A stretch of 41,063 bases of DNA from Prevotellaceae bacterium UBA4332 (lineage in GTDB: Bacteria; Bacteroidota; Bacteroidia; Bacteroidales; Bacteroidaceae). The translations under genes were made by a program, and so were the position numbers. This document shows, in pieces, positions 32,939 through 39,658 of the stretch (positions are counted from its first letter, which is position 1; each line of letters opens with the position of its first letter). The notes below the pieces were generated by a model, which worked only from the letters and a program-made list of their open reading frames with translations, searched no databases and had not been told where the DNA came from. The DNA lies in NCBI GenBank assembly GCA_002394365.1, contig DGTQ01000022.1:465-41527 (forward strand). Direction: 5' to 3'.

Positions 32939-33865
32939 TCAGCCGCCTCGCAGCCTTCTGTAGTGAGTGGGTGCCATGCCCACCTGCCGCCTGAAGAACT
33001 TGGCGAAATGCGCCTGGTCGGTAAAGCCGAGGGCGTAGGCTGTCTCCTGAATGGTGCCGTCGGTATCCTCGAGCATGTGCTTGGCCTCCTCGAGTATGCG
33101 CTCGTCGATGATGGCCTTGGGCGAATTGCCGTGGAAGCGCCGCGTGACCTGTGCCAGATAGCCGCCTGCCACGTTCAGACGGTCGGCATACGACCGCACG
33201 TCGCTGTCCTCGCGGAAGTGCATCTCCACCTCCTTCAGGAAGCGCTCATACAGCTCCCTGCTCCTGCTCCTCAGCCCCGTCACGCCTGTGCTCGCTCCGC
33301 TCCTTGCCATAAGGGTGCTGGCGCGCTCCAGAGCCTCAGCCGCAGACATACCCTCGTTGAGGTAACACGCCACGGCAGAGGCATACGTGTTGGCCTCGCC
33401 ATGAGTGGAGAAATGCCTGTCCTGTATCACCACCGTGCACAGGGGCTCCAGCCGCTCCCTGAGCGCCTCGGCCACCTCGCGCGGCACCAGTCGCTCGCCA
33501 CCCGCAGAGTGCGTGACAGGTCGGTAAACCACGTGTCCCGGGTGGTACTTCTTCAAGAGACGCACCACCACGTCCAGCGTCTCCAGCGTGCGTATCATGC
33601 CTATCTTCACCGTGCGGGGCTCCACGTCGTTGACCACAGCCTCCACCTGTCCCTCCACCACCGAGGCGGGCAGGTCGTGGAAGTCGAGGATGCCCAGCGT
33701 GTTCTGCACCGTGATGCTCGTGACGGCAGTGACGGCATAGCCGCCCAGCGCCGAGATAGTCTTCAGGTCGGCCTGCACACCCGAGCCGCCCACGGGGTCA
33801 GAACCCGTAATCGTAAGTATCGGGGGGGTGTTGCTGCTGCTGATGATGTTATTATTATTTTCCAC
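32939..33865 (-). CDS. Degenerate ThiD-like kinase fused to AraC DNA-binding domain; likely B6 regulator
   Basis: This 308-residue fusion begins with a PfkB/ThiD-like domain (about 14-198: LTITGSDPVGGSGVQADLKT at 17-36, ALGGYAVTAVTSITVQNT). It appears about 60 residues shorter than a normal kinase. The expected DPVM becomes YRPVTHSAGG (114-123), and the anion-hole GTGC becomes GEAN at 156-159 (FSTHGEANTYASAVACYLNEG), so catalysis is doubtful. Residues about 205-308 are an AraC double helix-turn-helix (DVRSYADRLNVAGGYLAQVT; IQETAYALGFTDQAHFAKFF). It heads the pdxS-pdxT operon, so it probably senses a pyridoxine- or HMP-like vitamer and controls the operon. That role is inferred by analogy to MocR-type PdxR regulators of other phyla. 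Confidence 0.88.
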   Translation of the reverse strand: MENNNNIISSSNTPPILTITGSDPVGGSGVQADLKTISALGGYAVTAVTSITVQNTLGILDFHDLPASVVEGQVEAVVNDVEPRTVKIGMIRTLETLDVVVRLLKKYHPGHVVYRPVTHSAGGERLVPREVAEALRERLEPLCTVVIQDRHFSTHGEANTYASAVACYLNEGMSAAEALERASTLMARSGASTGVTGLRSRSRELYERFLKEVEMHFREDSDVRSYADRLNVAGGYLAQVTRRFHGNSPKAIIDERILEEAKHMLEDTDGTIQETAYALGFTDQAHFAKFFRRQVGMAPTHYRRLRGG

Positions 33866-34203
33866 CTTTTATTATTTTCAGTTTCGATGATTCGTTATTT
33901 CGGCGTTTCGATGATTCGTTATTTCGATAATTCGATAATTCGATGTATCCGTTTTCCCTTTTTTCTTGTTATCGACGTGCAAAGTAACAAAATTTTCGTG
34001 AAATACGAAAATAAAACTACGAAATAGACAAATAAAACTTTATTCTTTACAAGAAAGTTACCAGTTATAAGTTACAAGTTACAAGTTACAAGCTATAAGA
34101 TTTTCTACTTGGATTTTCTAAAGATTTTTTGAGGCGAAGCCGTAATCTATTAAAAATCTTTTCAACTGGTAACTGGTAACTGGTAACTAGTAACTGGTAA
34201 CTA
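33866..34203. other. Intergenic region made of simple repeats, no gene seen
   Basis: It contains TTCGATAATTCGATGATT-type octamers (about 33880-33950), AGTTACA heptamers (34052-34098) and ACTGGTA heptamers (34158-34203). A possible minus-strand -7 (TTACTTTG, one mismatch) near 33975-33985 could serve the kinase-AraC fusion. No coding frame is credible. Confidence 0.7.
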
Positions 34204-34225
34204 CCCTCAGCCTTACGGCTGAGGG
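34204..34225. terminator. Hairpin spanning the stop codon of the HU-like gene
   Basis: CCCTCAGCC (34204-34212), loop TTAC, GGCTGAGGG (34217-34225): a perfect 9-bp stem whose loop contains the stop codon TAA of the leftward gene. No T-run follows, so it may be a REP-like mRNA end rather than a true terminator. Confidence 0.6.
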
Positions 34226-34665
34226 TTAGCCTTCTCCGCCAGGTCAATAACCTTGTACTCAAAGCCAGTGCCCGAGATGGCACGCGAGCTCAAGCCCGAC
34301 GCCTTGCCCGCAGAGGCATTCTCGGCAGAGCGGGTGTATTCGGGCGTGAAGCGCACGCGTCCGCTCTTGATGTTGTCGGCAATCGCCCAGTCCTCCTTCG
34401 TCACCGCCCCTGTAGAGCGTATGGAGGGATAGAAGTAGCCCAGGCGCTCGATGTAGATTTTGTTGGAGTTGGCTATCTCGAAAGCCATCACCGAAGCCAT
34501 CTCTATGAGCACCGCATAGACATCCGATTCCTTCACCGAGACGTTGGCCTCTATGCGCTTCGCCAGCTGGTGGGTGTCGATGATGTTGGGGCAGAACGAG
34601 CGGCCGTACCACAACTTGTTTGAGCTTTTTCTCTTGTCCTGACGGACAGCAATGAAAACTGACAT
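34213..34665 (-). CDS. HU-family-like DNA-binding protein
   Basis: This 150-residue protein is of the HU/IHF-like group common in Bacteroidales. Residues about 35-120 show the alpha-helical pair IDTHQLAKRIEANVSVKESDVYAVLIEMASVMAFEIANSN and the beta arm IYIERLGYFYPSIRS, while the C-terminal 30 residues are low complexity. The N-terminal extension with SSNKLWYGRSFCP is usual for this subfamily. Members occur on mobile elements and in the chromosome, often with primase genes as here. A promoter about 320 bp upstream implies a long leader containing a CTAGG array. Confidence 0.88.
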   Translation of the reverse strand: MSVFIAVRQDKRKSSNKLWYGRSFCPNIIDTHQLAKRIEANVSVKESDVYAVLIEMASVMAFEIANSNKIYIERLGYFYPSIRSTGAVTKEDWAIADNIKSGRVRFTPEYTRSAENASAGKASGLSSRAISGTGFEYKVIDLAEKANPQP

Positions 34666-34711
34666 AATTTTAATCTCCTTTCTTTCTTTTTTTAGTTTAA
34701 CTTTCGGGGGG

Positions 34712-34846
34712 GCTAGGTTCTCCTAGGGAGTCCTAGGGAGTCCTAGGGAGTCCTAGGGAGTCCTAGGGAGTCCTAGGTTCTCCTAGGGTTTCCTAGGGCC
34801 TCCTAGGATTTCCTAGGATTTCCTAGGCTATCCTAGGGGCCTCCTA
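34712..34846. repeat. 10-bp TCCTAGGnnn array in the HU-like gene leader
   Basis: Fourteen units lie in exact 10-bp register: TCCTAGGGAG (five near-identical), then TCCTAGGTTC, TCCTAGGGTT, TCCTAGGATT and similar. The conserved core TCCTAGG stays constant while the last three bases vary. Confidence 0.95.
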
Positions 34847-34987
34847 TATTCCTCCCAGGTTCCTCTTTTCAGGGGAGGGCTGCCTGCAGTTGCTTTGCCA
34901 CCTCGCGCGGGAGCTAAGCTCCCAGCCCCGGATGCTAAGTCACCACACGCGGTAACAATGCTTCTGCATCCCCTTAATTATCACTTA
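34847..34987. other. Leader segment with a 7-1-7 palindrome
   Basis: GGGAGCT-A-AGCTCCC (34909-34923) is a perfect dyad in GC-rich DNA unlike the AT-rich promoter next to it, similar in style to the palindromic element at 6829. It is transcribed as part of the HU-like gene leader. Confidence 0.5.
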
Positions 34988-35018
34988 CAAAGTTACTAAA
35001 AATAAGTGAATTACGCAA
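34988..35018 (-). promoter_or_regulatory. Promoter of the HU-like gene
   Basis: On the minus strand TAACTTTG (34988-34995) and TTG (35016-35018) have a 20-bp spacer. It lies just past the primase-like gene's stop and gives a leader of about 315 nt. Confidence 0.65.
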
Positions 35019-35065
35019 CTTTTCCGAGCATTTTCTTCATCGTTTTCAGCAACTTTTTTCGGTTG

Positions 35066-35977
35066 CTATGCGAGGAGCAAATCGGCAAGGTCGGTGTTGG
35101 GTGGAAACGCCTCCAAGCGGGCTGAAATGTTGTAGTCTATGCCCTGCGTGAGCCGCATCTTCTCGCTCCATTTGTCGTAGCATCCGCTGTCAGGAAAGAG
35201 CGTCACTCGCCTGCCCTTCAGACACTCCGTGCGTTCCCTTGACAGTCCGCCACTGCCCGCCGTGGCGAGCCACAGCATCTGCGGCTGGCAGACAGCCATC
35301 ATGAGCGCCGTCTTCTCGCTCTCCACTATGCACACGTGGCGGTCGGGGTAGCGACTGAGCAGGTGCTCGCCATAGAGGCACTGGTAGAGTAGCCAGTCAT
35401 GTGGCAGTTTTCCCTCGTTTATGAGCCGCGTGTGCATCCATCCCTGGTAGCCGCTGCGGTGTCCGTCAGTGCCATATTGCATTATGTGACCTGTGTGCAC
35501 CCTGCCCTCGCGGTCTATCTGCCAGAAGATGACGTCGCCCCTCGGCGTAGCACCCACCATGTAGTCGTCAAACACCCTCTGCAGCTGCGCCCCGTCCAGA
35601 GACAGTCTCTTTGCCACATCAGTTGACAGCCACTGCCAGAAGGCGCTCTGCCTGCTGTGGCTCTGCACCACAAGTTCCATAGGCAGGGGCTGAAAGGGCG
35701 GCAGTGGTGGCGGCATGAACGGCTTTCGGGGCTTCAGGCGGTCATGCTCTTTCGCCCACTTGTGGTCCCTGAAATACTCGCTCGGCTTATAGTGGTAGCC
35801 GCACGAGTGCTGATGGTCACATTTGCCCACATCGTCTGCCACATACTGGCAATCGTTATGCGTATCCACGTAGCGCACGAAGCACTTACGTTTGCCACAC
35901 TGCGGGCACTCAAACTTCTGTTGTCTTCTGCCCGTCACCCTCGGTGTTTCAAGCAGGAATCTGTAATCGTTTGTCAT
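35066..35977 (-). CDS. Primase-like Toprim protein (DUF6371 type)
   Basis: This 303-residue protein has an N-terminal zinc-binding region (FECPQCGKRKCF at about 23-34; KCDHQHSCGYH at about 53-63) like CHC2 primases. A middle nucleic-acid-binding part follows, then a Toprim-like core with acidic residues in CIVESEKTALMMAV (about 216-229) and FPDSGCYDKW (about 256-265). The first acid and DxD-type pair fit Toprim, although the usual second motif is compact. Such proteins sit beside RecA-fold ATPases in Bacteroidota plasmids and integrative elements and are thought to prime replication. It lies downstream of the ATPase gene, separated by a perfect 19-bp palindrome. Confidence 0.85.
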   Translation of the reverse strand: MTNDYRFLLETPRVTGRRQQKFECPQCGKRKCFVRYVDTHNDCQYVADDVGKCDHQHSCGYHYKPSEYFRDHKWAKEHDRLKPRKPFMPPPLPPFQPLPMELVVQSHSRQSAFWQWLSTDVAKRLSLDGAQLQRVFDDYMVGATPRGDVIFWQIDREGRVHTGHIMQYGTDGHRSGYQGWMHTRLINEGKLPHDWLLYQCLYGEHLLSRYPDRHVCIVESEKTALMMAVCQPQMLWLATAGSGGLSRERTECLKGRRVTLFPDSGCYDKWSEKMRLTQGIDYNISARLEAFPPNTDLADLLLA

Positions 35978-36032
35978 GTTGGAAATGATAAATGAAAAAT
36001 GATAAATTATAGATTTTTTTGGCGGCTATCCC

Positions 36033-36081
36033 GTCTAATCGTCTAATCCACTATATATATAGGTGGATTAGACGATTAGAC
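36033..36081. promoter_or_regulatory. Perfect 19-bp palindrome with internal octamer repeats, candidate origin
   Basis: GTCTAATCGTCTAATCCAC (36033-36051) pairs exactly with GTGGATTAGACGATTAGAC (36063-36081) around an 11-base AT loop of alternating TA. Each arm contains two octamers of GTCTAATC, so four copies are present. There is no T-run fitting a terminator for either strand. Position between the RecA-fold ATPase and primase genes suggests an origin hairpin, a site for the module's own regulators, or a processing site. Confidence 0.6.
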
Positions 36082-36099
36082 AAAATATCTTGTCGCGGG

Positions 36100-37293
36100 T
36101 CAGAGAGGAAGTACATTATCAGGAGTCAGCTGAATCATACCTTCAACCTCATAGAAAGCACTGCCTATGTTTCTTGATATAAAAGCACTGACCGTAGCCC
36201 TACTTAGTTCAAACTTCTTTATCAAGATTTCAGTCAACTGCTTTCTGCTGATGCTTCCGCTATAGTCATCGATGCACTTCAGGGCATAGTCAAGGCGTTC
36301 CTTCTGCTTGCGCTCGGTTTCCTCCCTGCGCTTCTGCTGCTGGTCAGCCTTGCGCTGCTCAATGAACTGCTGGCGCTGCTCGTCGGCATCCACTATGTGG
36401 CCCTCGCCGTCAAACGTGATGCTCCATTCAGGCATCTCCTGATGGCGCGACTCGCTGCACGTGACGCTGATGATGCCACCCTGCTTCTTGCACTCCAGCA
36501 CCGTGCCAGCCTTCTGCGCCAGCATCGTGCCCAGGTGACCGCGCATGTTGTGGTCTTCGTCAGCCTTGTTAGTATGCAGTACGCACACCACCGCGCACTC
36601 ATGCTCCTGACTCATCACCTGCAGGTCGTGCATCAGCTTCTTAGCTATCGCCTCGTCGTTAAACGACGCCACGAACTCCACTATGCCGTCCACTATCACC
36701 ACCTGAGGCTTGAAGTCTGTCACCGCCTGAAGCATCAGCTCATGCAGGTTAGCGTAGTCGCAGCAACGCAGAGCATGCACGTGCAGATGGCTCGTGATGT
36801 AGTCCTTGTCAAGCCCCGTCATCTCCACGATGTCAGTCAGTATCTGCTTCACGTCAGGGCGGTTCTGCTCAGTGTCCAGCCACAGCACGCGCGGCTCCTC
36901 CAGCTCCGACTTCACGCGGAACTGTGCGCCCCTCAGCCATGCCGCCGCACACACCTTAAGCATCGTCGTCTTGCCAGCCTTCTGCTTCGCCTTCACCCCG
37001 TGGATGTCGAGCAGGGAGAAGAACCCCACCCCGTCCATCGACAGCGTGTACCTCAGCGGCTCCACCTCCGTGTCCAGCGTGATGAGCGTCTCAGAGAGCA
37101 CCTTGCGCCTCTCCAGCGCCTTCTGCTCCTCTGCCGACGGCTCGTTCACAGCCTCGCCCACGATGTCCTGCACCGTCACGCCTTTGTTTACAGCCTCGCC
37201 AGCGGCATTCTGCACCTCTGCGGCTTGGCTGCCTACCTGTCCAGCCAGACTCTCAGCCTGCTGAACGTTCCTTGTCTCGTTGTTAGCTTCCAT
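36100..37293 (-). CDS. RecA-fold ATPase, RepA/helicase-like
   Basis: This 397-residue P-loop ATPase resembles hexameric replicative helicases of the plasmid RepA type. Walker A is GVKAKQKAGKTT (99-110), the strand VLWLDTEQNRPDV follows, Walker B is PQVVIVDGIVEF (about 203-214), and VVCVLHTNKADEDHNMRGHLGT is the sensor/loop region. A basic coiled coil (about 300-345) precedes a C-terminal winged-helix (ISRKQLTEILIKKFELSRATVSAFI). The first 60 residues are low complexity with repeated GEAVN words. It is in a leftward run with initiator-like and primase-like genes, typical of a replication module. Confidence 0.88.
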   Translation of the reverse strand: MEANNETRNVQQAESLAGQVGSQAAEVQNAAGEAVNKGVTVQDIVGEAVNEPSAEEQKALERRKVLSETLITLDTEVEPLRYTLSMDGVGFFSLLDIHGVKAKQKAGKTTMLKVCAAAWLRGAQFRVKSELEEPRVLWLDTEQNRPDVKQILTDIVEMTGLDKDYITSHLHVHALRCCDYANLHELMLQAVTDFKPQVVIVDGIVEFVASFNDEAIAKKLMHDLQVMSQEHECAVVCVLHTNKADEDHNMRGHLGTMLAQKAGTVLECKKQGGIISVTCSESRHQEMPEWSITFDGEGHIVDADEQRQQFIEQRKADQQQKRREETERKQKERLDYALKCIDDYSGSISRKQLTEILIKKFELSRATVSAFISRNIGSAFYEVEGMIQLTPDNVLPL

Positions 37294-37447
37294 CGTTTCT
37301 TTCTTTTTTTATGGAAGTTATATGTCTAGCACTTGCAATCTTACCTTAGACAATATTCAGGGGATTGCGGGCTCCGTGCTCAGAGTAGTTCCCTAATACA
37401 CGTGTAACAATAATGTGGAGGTTTACTCTCATCGTCACAAATACAAA

Positions 37448-37506
37448 TTGCGTCCGAGTGAGAGTTTCTCGAACGCAAAATTATGAAATATCAAAAAGTT
37501 ATCAAA
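37448..37506 (-). promoter_or_regulatory. Promoter with overlapping hairpin before the ATPase gene
   Basis: Minus-strand TAATTTTG (37476-37483) and TTTG (37503-37506) with a 19-bp spacer fit the consensus. Overlapping the start site is a dyad, TTGCGT-C-CGAG (37448-37458) with CTCG-A-ACGCAA (37468-37478). Further downstream is a 10-bp palindrome TACACGTGTA (37397-37406). The leader up to 37293 is otherwise non-coding. Confidence 0.55.
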
Positions 37507-37524
37507 GAAAATGGCGCGAACGAA

Positions 37525-37634
37525 CTTATAGTATCACCTTATAGTATCCGTTGCGCCACCTTATAGTATTTTAATAGCACCTTATAGTATTTTACGTAGC
37601 GTCTTATAGTATTTTGTTAACTTTCTTATAGTGT
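37525..37634. repeat. Iteron-like repeats CTTATAGTAT, 21-22 bp apart
   Basis: CTTATAGTAT occurs at 37525, 37538, 37560, 37581 and 37603, with CTTATAGTGT at 37625. The last five are spaced 22, 21, 22 and 22 bp, two helical turns. Between them the DNA is AT-rich and not conserved, unlike the contiguous microsatellites elsewhere. The array overlaps the 3' end of the candidate initiator gene and precedes the ATPase promoter. Confidence 0.75.
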
Positions 37635-38350
37635 TTTATGGCATTATCTTTAAGTGAATCAAACGTTTCTGCAACTCCTTCTATCTTATAAGCTGCCTGC
37701 ACAATGGTATCCCATTTTGTCTCTATGCCAAAATCAGAACAGAACTTTCTACCCACCTCAGCCTCACTTAAACGAGAACCATCTGCATGCTTGAAGTATC
37801 CTGACATATACATTGCTTTAACCACACGCGCCATTTCACTTTGATTAGTCAGAACAATTTGCTTTTTATCTCTTGATGTTGAATCATTAGACAGCACAGA
37901 TTTTGCAGCACGCAGTTCTTGGAGCTTTTTCTGATTCTCTATTATTTTATCTATTGGTTTATTAATTTTTTCTATTATGACTGCTGGTGTATTCGATTTC
38001 ATTTTGGAAGTAAGATAAGGAAAAACCCACACCTTATATTCTTCATCATCACGATGGAGATAATATAACAAAATGTAGAGACGAGTAACAAGAGATTCTC
38101 TATAAGCTTGAATATCCTGTGCAGATGTATTCTGCCTTGTAAATTGTTTTACCATATTACACGTATTTGTATGTACACTTAACACTTCCTTGTTTATATT
38201 TACACAGTAATGCACAACTTTTGACCACTCGGTAAGTTTTGCCACTGATATATTTGTGCACACTTCTTCTTCTAAACAATCAAGCATATATTGAGAAATT
38301 ACTTCCTCACTCTGCTCAATGGATGTATCTACGTATATATTTTTGTCCAT
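37604..38350 (-). CDS. Candidate replication initiator or element-specific regulator
   Basis: This 248-residue protein is one I do not recognise securely. It is mostly helical, with an N-terminal half of amphipathic helices (LTEWSKVVHYCVNINKEVLS...TRLYILLYYLHRDDEEYKVW). The C-terminal helical region (about 165-235, QSEMARVVKAMYMSGYFKHADGSRLSEAEVGRKFCSDFGI) resembles the RteC-like tail of Bacteroides mobile-element proteins. It is distinctly AT-rich. Six iteron-like repeats lie at its 3' end, and its neighbour is a RepA-like ATPase. A role in replication or copy control is inference; a regulatory role as in RteC is the alternative. Confidence 0.55.
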   Translation of the reverse strand: MDKNIYVDTSIEQSEEVISQYMLDCLEEEVCTNISVAKLTEWSKVVHYCVNINKEVLSVHTNTCNMVKQFTRQNTSAQDIQAYRESLVTRLYILLYYLHRDDEEYKVWVFPYLTSKMKSNTPAVIIEKINKPIDKIIENQKKLQELRAAKSVLSNDSTSRDKKQIVLTNQSEMARVVKAMYMSGYFKHADGSRLSEAEVGRKFCSDFGIETKWDTIVQAAYKIEGVAETFDSLKDNAIKHYKKVNKIL

Positions 38351-38374
38351 GATATTATTATTTTAAATTGCACA

Positions 38375-38382
38375 CAAAGTTA
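38375..38382 (-). promoter_or_regulatory. -7 box for the initiator-like gene
   Basis: Minus-strand TAACTTTG with a T-rich -33 region (TTG, 38400-38402) at 17-bp spacing. The ATG is 24 bp away. It overlaps the divergent promoter for the structured RNA. Confidence 0.55.
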
Positions 38383-38390
38383 CAAAAAAT

Positions 38391-38421
38391 TTGCAGAAAC
38401 AAAAAATAATTGTTACTTTTG
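38391..38421 (+). promoter_or_regulatory. Promoter of the structured RNA
   Basis: TTG at 38391-38393, a 20-bp spacer and TACTTTTG at 38414-38421 match the consensus exactly. Expected transcription start is near 38428. Confidence 0.7.
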
Positions 38422-38427
38422 CAGAGT

Positions 38428-38606
38428 GTTCCTTATTATAAGGGCACAAGACATATTGCTCAATTGCCTAAGAAATCACCACCTCGAAGAAAAGCGAGCA
38501 ATTCACATACAGAAAGAGCCAAACCTTTATAGGCGTAGGCTTTAACATACTGTATGTGGGTTTGTGGTGAACCTCTTAGGCGTATGGCGGGAGCCTACGC
38601 TTTTTT
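38428..38606 (+). ncRNA. Candidate structured small RNA of about 180 nt
   Basis: No open frame fits. The transcript from the promoter above ends at an intrinsic terminator. Nested stems are perfect: GCCTAAGA (38466-38473) with TCTTAGGC (38574-38581), TCACCAC (38476-38482) with GTGGTGA (38564-38570), and CACATACAG (38504-38512) with CTGTATGTG (38550-38558). A small hairpin CTCG...CGAG (38483-38498) sits in the left internal loop. GCGTAGGCT (38533-38541) can also pair with AGCCTACGC (38592-38600), competing with the terminator stem. The form, a long rod with an internal bubble, is 6S-like, but I cannot assign a known family. Confidence 0.6.
38580..38606 (+). terminator. Intrinsic terminator of the structured RNA
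   Basis: GCGTA-T-GGC-GGGA-GCC-TACGC (38580-38600) is a near-perfect stem followed by TTTTTT (38601-38606). Its first bases overlap the 3' arm of the outer stem (TCTTAGGC ends at 38581), so terminator and rod formation may interact. Confidence 0.8.
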
Positions 38607-38690
38607 ATTTGTGTTGGCTCTATGGAGTGAAACTTTTATCCTATTAACTAGAGCCGACGGGCAACGGCATATAAACGCCCAAATAAAACT

Positions 38691-39512
38691 ATGAGAAAAG
38701 TATTTTTTATTCTATGTATGGCAATTTGCAGTATTTGTCTTACTTCTTGCGGAGACGATGACAAAGGTTCTAGTAGAGGTGGGAATTCCACCAGTGGTGG
38801 ATCTTCTACTGGTGGTGGTAGTGGATCGACTATAGTGGACGGAGTTCATGTTAATCCCCGTAAACTATTGACCATAGATTTGTATAAACAAGATAATACA
38901 AATGATAATTTACATTTTGCAATGTCTTATGACTCTAAGGGAAGATTATCGAAGGTCAATATGACAAATGGCGAACGGTCAATTGACTTACTGAACATTG
39001 ACTATGACTTAAATTTAATCACAGCTAGTAAAGAATACTCTTTTTATAGTAGTTATAATAGTGAGGCAAAAGATCACTATCCGTTTTCTCTAAATAAATT
39101 TGGCTTTATTTCAAGTCTTAGTAATTGTGAGTTTTCATATAATGATGATGGCTATCTCATAGGTGCCAATACTGTAAAAGACATATGGACTTTCGCATAT
39201 AATGAAGGAGAAATAATCAAATTCATGGTAGAAACGTTAAAAACAGGTAATTTGCAGATTTATTATATGTATTATGGTGAAAAGGAGGGCGAATTATACT
39301 TCACACTAAACGGAAAGTTTAGTGGCAGAAGTGATTGGTCATACAATGATTTGCGTACTGTATCAATGCTGATATTATATCATGCCGGATTCTTTGGAAA
39401 CATTAGTAAGCATTGCAGTAACTTATCGGCTTATTCTAGCAAAGGTACTGTTATTGATCAAATTAGTGGTAGTAAAAACACAATTGTTCATTGCTCTTTC
39501 AAAATCGAATAG
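38691..39512 (+). CDS. DUF4595-like surface lipoprotein
   Basis: This 273-residue protein has a lipoprotein signal, MRKVFFILCMAICSICLTSCG (lipidated Cys20). It is followed by an acidic patch DDDK and a Gly/Ser linker (26-50), a form that favours surface export in Bacteroidota. The body is beta-rich with YDSKGRLSKVNM and SYNDDGYLIGAN repeats typical of DUF4595, which resembles RHS-like beta-hairpin units. It is markedly AT-rich (many AAT, TAT and AAA codons) and followed by a strong double hairpin. No function is known; the composition suggests recent transfer. Confidence 0.88.
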   Translation: MRKVFFILCMAICSICLTSCGDDDKGSSRGGNSTSGGSSTGGGSGSTIVDGVHVNPRKLLTIDLYKQDNTNDNLHFAMSYDSKGRLSKVNMTNGERSIDLLNIDYDLNLITASKEYSFYSSYNSEAKDHYPFSLNKFGFISSLSNCEFSYNDDGYLIGANTVKDIWTFAYNEGEIIKFMVETLKTGNLQIYYMYYGEKEGELYFTLNGKFSGRSDWSYNDLRTVSMLILYHAGFFGNISKHCSNLSAYSSKGTVIDQISGSKNTIVHCSFKIE

Positions 39513-39585
39513 TGATATCTACTAATAAATATCCTAACAGTGCAACATATCTGTCAGGGAGTTTAATTTATAAGGACAACAATTG

Positions 39586-39658
39586 AAGTGGTTAGTAGGA
39601 CTAACCACTTGAAAGGAAAAGCCGATAGAGCACACGCTCCATCGGCTTATTTTTTTTC
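39586..39658. terminator. Double-hairpin terminator region
   Basis: First stem: AAGTGGTTAG (39586-39595), loop TAGGA, CTAACCACTT (39601-39610). Second: AAGCCGAT (39619-39626) with ATCGGCTT (39641-39648), then eight T. It ends the lipoprotein transcript and, with an A-rich stretch on the other side, may also stop the converging gene at 39659. Confidence 0.8.

Noticed and set aside
32963..34027. A 354-codon plus-strand frame
   Set aside because: Antisense to the kinase-AraC fusion, with His-rich composition and no recognizable motif.
36397..37329. A 310-codon plus-strand frame
   Set aside because: Antisense to the RecA-fold ATPase; low-quality composition.
37525..37634. Plain microsatellite like the CCTATAGTG array at 40365
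   Set aside because: The units are separated by about 12 bp of non-conserved AT-rich DNA and keep 21-22 bp phasing, which contiguous microsatellites do not.
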